The notes under the pieces were generated by a model. The model searched no databases and had not been told where the DNA came from. It worked only from the letters and a program-made list of their open reading frames with translations. A stretch of DNA of 64,000 nucleotides from Actinomadura rudentiformis (GTDB taxonomy: Bacteria > Actinomycetota > Actinomycetes > Streptosporangiales > Streptosporangiaceae). The position numbers and the translations under genes are program-made. How positions within the stretch are numbered: the first letter of the stretch is position 1; each line of letters starts with the position of its first letter. Shown piece after piece: positions 60,910 through 64,000 of the stretch. The DNA is taken from contig NZ_WBMT01000024.1 of the NCBI RefSeq assembly GCF_008923185.1, forward strand, positions 1 to 64,000, written 5' to 3'.

Positions 60910-62253
60910 CGTCCGCGAATGGCGGCGGCGGACCAGGCGGCGGGAGCGGCGCTGCGGAGGCAGCCACCGGGTGCGGAACCACATCTGCACCTGTGCCCCG
61001 CCCAGGACCGAGCGGTGGATGCGCACGTAGCCGCCGGTGGCCTCGGCGGCACGGCGGGCGATGTCCAGCCCGAGGCCGGTCGAGCCGCCCGTGCTGCGGC
61101 CGCGCTGCAGCGCGGCGTCGGGATCGGCGATCCCGGGTCCGGCGTCGGCGACGAGGATTCCGGTCACGCCCTGCCCCACGTGCAGCGTCACCGCGAAGGC
61201 CGTTCCCTCCGCGGTGTGCCGGAACACGTTGCCCAGCAGCGCGTCCACGGCGGCGGCCAGCTCGCTGGCCGGCAGCGGCAGCTCCGCGGGCCGGTTGGCA
61301 CCGATCAGCTCGCAGGACCGGCCCTCGTCCTCGGCGAGCACCGACCAGAACGCCACGCGCTCGGCGAGCACCTTGGAGGCGTCGCAGCTCCCGCGCCCGG
61401 TGGGACGCCGCACGGTCCGGATGATGAGGTCCACCTCGCGTTCGAGGCGGTCCACGGCCTCCCGGGTCTGGTCGGGGACCGGACCGTCGCCCAGCGCCTC
61501 GGCGTTGAGCCGGAGGGCGGCCAGCGGCGTCCGCAGCCGATGGGACAGGTCGGCGGCCATCTCCCGTTCGGCGGCCAGCAGCTGCACCACGTGGTCGGCC
61601 ATGGCGTTGAACGCCACGCCCGCCTCGACCAGCTCCGGCGGCCCGTCGGGGTCGATCCGCACACTCAGGTCGCCGTCGCCGAACGAGCCGGCCGCCTCCG
61701 CCAGCCGCCGGGTGGAACGGATCACCCGCGCGCCCAGCCGGTCGGCGACCGCGACGGAGCCCGCCACGAGCGCACCGGCGACCAACGTCATGACCACCCA
61801 GGCCTTCCAGACGCCCTGTGAGAGGTCGCCGTCCGGCACGTATACCTCGACCACCGCGGCGCGCCCGCCGTCCAGTGAGACGGGCTGTAGAAGCGCGTGG
61901 CCGCCGTCCACACCGGCGGTGTAGGAACGGCCGCGCCGGCCCGCCTCGGCCAACTGGGCGGGTTTGGCGCGCCGTCCGGTATCGCTGTCGGCCCTGGGGA
62001 TGATCTGGCCGTCGGGCAGGTGCACCCGCATCCGCTGGGCGGCGCCGGCCTGGGTGCTGGCGACCGCCCGTTCGAGCGCGGCGGGGTCCTGCGTGACGAC
62101 CAGGACCGGGCCCAGCGCGCTCGCCTGCCGTTCGGCGGTGGTCAGGGCCCGGTCACGGGCGATCTCCCGCACCGTGAGGCCGAGCGGGATGAGGAAGGCC
62201 AGCGCGACCATCGAGGTGACGGCGAGCGAGACCAGAACAAGCGTGCGCCTCAT
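60907..62253 (-). CDS. sensor histidine kinase (HAMP/HisKA type)
   Basis: A 448-residue kinase with an N-terminal TM helix, an extracytoplasmic sensor of about 115 residues, a second TM (AWVVMTLVAGALVAGSVAVA), a HAMP linker, the phosphoacceptor box ADLSHRLRTPLAALRLN (His near residue 237) and an HATPase domain with the G1 box ILVADAGPGI and GLGLDIARRAAEATGG. Its ATG overlaps the response-regulator stop by 4 bp. Signal unknown; the divergent membrane protein at 62961 may be its target or partner. Confidence 0.93.
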   Translation of the reverse strand: MRRTLVLVSLAVTSMVALAFLIPLGLTVREIARDRALTTAERQASALGPVLVVTQDPAALERAVASTQAGAAQRMRVHLPDGQIIPRADSDTGRRAKPAQLAEAGRRGRSYTAGVDGGHALLQPVSLDGGRAAVVEVYVPDGDLSQGVWKAWVVMTLVAGALVAGSVAVADRLGARVIRSTRRLAEAAGSFGDGDLSVRIDPDGPPELVEAGVAFNAMADHVVQLLAAEREMAADLSHRLRTPLAALRLNAEALGDGPVPDQTREAVDRLEREVDLIIRTVRRPTGRGSCDASKVLAERVAFWSVLAEDEGRSCELIGANRPAELPLPASELAAAVDALLGNVFRHTAEGTAFAVTLHVGQGVTGILVADAGPGIADPDAALQRGRSTGGSTGLGLDIARRAAEATGGYVRIHRSVLGGAQVQMWFRTRWLPPQRRSRRLVRRRHSRT

Positions 62254-62933
62254 GATGGTCCGGGCTCGGCCAGCCTGACCCCGACGCCGCGCACGGTGTG
62301 CAGATAGCGCGGGGCCGCCGCGGTCTCACCCAGCTTGCGCCGCAGCCACGACAGGTGCACGTCGATGGTCTGGTCGTCGCCGTACGCCTGCCGCCAGACC
62401 TCGGCCAGAAGCTCGCGCCGGGCCACCACCCGGCCCGGCCGGGCGGCGAGATAGGCCAGCAGGTCGAACTCCCGCCGGGTGAGCTCCAGCGCCGTCCCGT
62501 CCAGCGTCACCTCGCGGCGGTCCAGGTCGATGCGGAGCCCGCCCACCGCCAGCTCCGCGGTGGGCCCGGTCCGTCCCGAACGGCGCAGCACCGCGGCGAG
62601 CCGGGCGCTCAGATGCTCGGCAGAGAACGGTTTGATCAAATAATCGTCGGCGCCCGCGTTCAGCAATCGCACTATCTCCGGCTCATCGTCACGCGCCGTA
62701 GCGATGATCACCGGTACATCTGTCACCCCCCGCAACATCTTGAGCACCTCGGCACCGTCCAGGTCGGGCAGTCCGAGATCGAGAATCACCACGTCGGGAG
62801 GGGCCTGCGTCACTTCGCGCAGCGCGTCCATCGCGGTCCCGACACTGCGCACCACATGGGATCGCGCACTCAGCTCCCTGATCAAGGCGGTACGGACGTT
62901 CGCGTCGTCCTCCACCACCAGCACACTCGCCAT
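62250..62933 (-). CDS. OmpR/PhoB-family response regulator
   Basis: A 227-residue regulator: receiver with VVEDD, phosphoacceptor Asp in VVILDLGLPDLDG, Thr/Ala in IIATARD and Lys in YLIKPFS; then a winged-helix domain (ELTRREFDLLAYLAARPGRVVARRELLAEVW, TIDVHLSWLRRKLGE, LHTVRGVGVRL). ATG 62933 is the first residue of the receiver; longer in-frame readings are non-conserved. It is cotranscribed with the kinase, coming first. Confidence 0.93.
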   Translation of the reverse strand: MASVLVVEDDANVRTALIRELSARSHVVRSVGTAMDALREVTQAPPDVVILDLGLPDLDGAEVLKMLRGVTDVPVIIATARDDEPEIVRLLNAGADDYLIKPFSAEHLSARLAAVLRRSGRTGPTAELAVGGLRIDLDRREVTLDGTALELTRREFDLLAYLAARPGRVVARRELLAEVWRQAYGDDQTIDVHLSWLRRKLGETAAAPRYLHTVRGVGVRLAEPGPS

Positions 62934-62960
62934 GCCCGCACCGTATGCCACCATGTGCGA

Positions 62961-63497
62961 ATGCGTCGCACGATGTCGTATGTTGCCCCCTGGGTAGGGG
63001 TCACGGCGCTTGCCGTGACCCTCTCGTGGCTTGGTGTACGCAACGTTGTGCGCAGCGCCGTCTCCGAGAGGTCCGCGCCGCCGCCGATCGCCGGGCAGGT
63101 GATAAATGCCAGCCCGTCCACCATGCCCGGCCCCACCAGTTTGGGCACCGCCACGGCCACACCCCGTCCCTCGGGCGTTCCCAGCAAGCGGACCACTCCC
63201 CCTCCCCGCCCGGCCCCCACCCCGCAACGCTCCCAGGGACCCTCCGGGTCGGGTGGACGTGACGAGCCGCGGACGGGCAACGTGCGCAGCTACGCGACCA
63301 AGGGCGGCCGTGCCGCTCTGTCGGTGACGAGCGGCAAGGTGCGGCTGGTCTCGGCCATCTCCAACCCCGGGTACGCGACCCGCGTCACCCCGGGTGCGGA
63401 CTGGCTGCGGGTGGACTTCCTCGGCGCCGACCACACCTCGTCGGTGATAGCCACCTGGTACGAGCATGACCCGGTCGTCCGCGTGTACGAGTACTAG
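62961..63497 (+). CDS. membrane-anchored hypothetical protein divergent from the two-component system
   Basis: A 178-residue protein with one N-terminal TM helix (PWVGVTALAVTLSWLGV), a Pro/Thr-rich extracytoplasmic linker and a C-terminal beta-rich domain (VRSYATKGGRAALSVTSGKVRLVSAISNPGYATRVTPGADWLRVDFLG) ending VVRVYEY. It is probably exposed at the cell surface. No family is recognised. The 27-bp spacer to the response-regulator start suggests a shared promoter region and regulation by it. ATG 62973 is an alternative start. Confidence 0.6.
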   Translation: MRRTMSYVAPWVGVTALAVTLSWLGVRNVVRSAVSERSAPPPIAGQVINASPSTMPGPTSLGTATATPRPSGVPSKRTTPPPRPAPTPQRSQGPSGSGGRDEPRTGNVRSYATKGGRAALSVTSGKVRLVSAISNPGYATRVTPGADWLRVDFLGADHTSSVIATWYEHDPVVRVYEY

Positions 63498-64000
63498 GTG
63501 CGCAGCCCGTAGTCTGCGGCGAACGCGGCGAGCTTTTCGGCAGCCTCGCGGGTGCGCTTCCAGGGCCGGACGATGAGCCTGTCCACGCCCAGCCGTTCCC
63601 ACTCGGCGACCTCGCCGGGCCCGGACAGCTCGTACGCGTGCACGGTGATCTCGAATGGCTCGTCCTCCCGCCCGGCGGCCTTGCGGAGCTCGTTCAGCCG
63701 CTCGATCTGTGGCCGGGCGCCGTCCAGGGTCTGCGGCATGCTGATCCAGCCGTCGCAGAGCGTCGCCGCGCGGCGCAGGGCGGCGCCTGACTCACCGCCC
63801 ACGACGATCGGCAGGCGCGCCTGAACGGGCTTGGGCTCGAACGCGACCTCGGGGAAGTCGAAGAACTCCCCGTGGTGTTCGACGGCCGCCTCGGTCCAGA
63901 GCCGCCGGGACACCTCGATCGCCTCGTCGAGCCGCCGCCCCCTGGTCCTGAAGTCCACGCCGGCGGCGATCCACTCGCCCTCGTACCACCCCGAGCCGAC
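63494..64000 (-). CDS. LLM-class F420-dependent oxidoreductase, C-terminal part (runs off window)
   Basis: The last 168 residues of a luciferase-family oxidoreductase; the N terminus is beyond the right edge. Seen are WYEGEWIAAGVDFRTRGRRLDEAI, FDFPEVAFEPKPVQARLPIVVGGESGAALRRAATLCDGWI and the C-terminal helix. The latter is the typical F420-dependent LLM substrate/cofactor region. Its stop codon overlaps the stop of the preceding convergent gene at CTAG. No KstR2-type site could be checked because the promoter is outside the window. Confidence 0.85.
   Translation of the reverse strand, partial: VGSGWYEGEWIAAGVDFRTRGRRLDEAIEVSRRLWTEAAVEHHGEFFDFPEVAFEPKPVQARLPIVVGGESGAALRRAATLCDGWISMPQTLDGARPQIERLNELRKAAGREDEPFEITVHAYELSGPGEVAEWERLGVDRLIVRPWKRTREAAEKLAAFAADYGLRT

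Overview
The window is very GC-rich chromosomal DNA from an actinobacterium. The strong third-position GC, many GTG/TTG starts, 4-bp ATGA/GTGA gene overlaps, likely leaderless starts, luciferase-like (probably F420- or FMN-dependent) oxidoreductases, an S-adenosyl methyltransferase of the DUF574 type, a KstR2-type repressor and a kinase-MFS fusion all fit Streptosporangiales, most likely Thermomonosporaceae (Actinomadura and relatives). The genus is inferred; no rRNA gene is present. No tRNA, CRISPR array, prophage or biosynthetic megasynthase was seen.

Layout. 1-2590: the translation/transcription cluster rimP-nusA-ylxR-infB on the minus strand (infB runs off the left edge). 2800-7200: a ferritin-like lipoprotein, an SCO6745-family protein, a HAD hydrolase, a small acidic protein and a YbhN-like membrane protein. 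7280-13660: catabolic block 1 (luciferase-like oxidoreductase, a degenerate PaaK-like protein, a FadD3-like CoA ligase, a DUF35/thiolase-fold aldolase pair, an HsaB-like flavin reductase). 13680-19190: a CUT2 sugar ABC importer with two separate ATPases and a ROK regulator. 19300-30600: mixed housekeeping and hypothetical genes (alcohol dehydrogenase, secreted M14 peptidase, Pth2-type peptidyl-tRNA hydrolase, UbiA prenyltransferase, SigE-like sigma factor with a membrane propeller protein, HAD). 30604-32741: an SHMT-like PLP enzyme divergent from the KstR2-like TetR repressor. 32770-39810: a Ser/Thr kinase fused to a 14-TM-type MFS transporter, an MMPL exporter and a NarL-type two-component pair. 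39855-46610: catabolic block 2 (second thiolase-fold protein, Dabb and flavodoxin-like proteins, an MprF-like synthase, a second luciferase-like oxidoreductase with a degenerate CoA ligase). 46620-57520: a cyclase, a lone TnpB element, an esterase, and catabolic block 3 (SDR and isochorismatase-like pair, endonuclease V, DUF35-VOC-FadD-ADP-forming ligase-SDR operon). 57500-64000: an amidase with a divergent TetR, the DUF574 methyltransferase, an OmpR-type two-component system with a divergent membrane protein, and the start of another luciferase-like gene.

The main unifying observation is a set of about nine palindromes around the core CAAG-CG-CTTG (matching the KstR2 operator AnCAAGnnCTTGnT known from mycobacteria). 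They sit in front of the luciferase-like operons, the thiolase-like gene, the flavin reductase, the isochorismatase/SDR pair, the DUF35 operon and the kstR2-like gene itself. They tie three scattered blocks into one probable regulon. Its gene content is steroid-like in flavour (CoA ligases, Ltp2/DUF35-type retro-aldolase, HsaB-like reductase, hydroxysteroid-dehydrogenase-like SDR), but it is not the canonical mycobacterial HIP pathway, because ipdAB, echA20 and fadE30-type genes are not seen here. The substrate is unknown.
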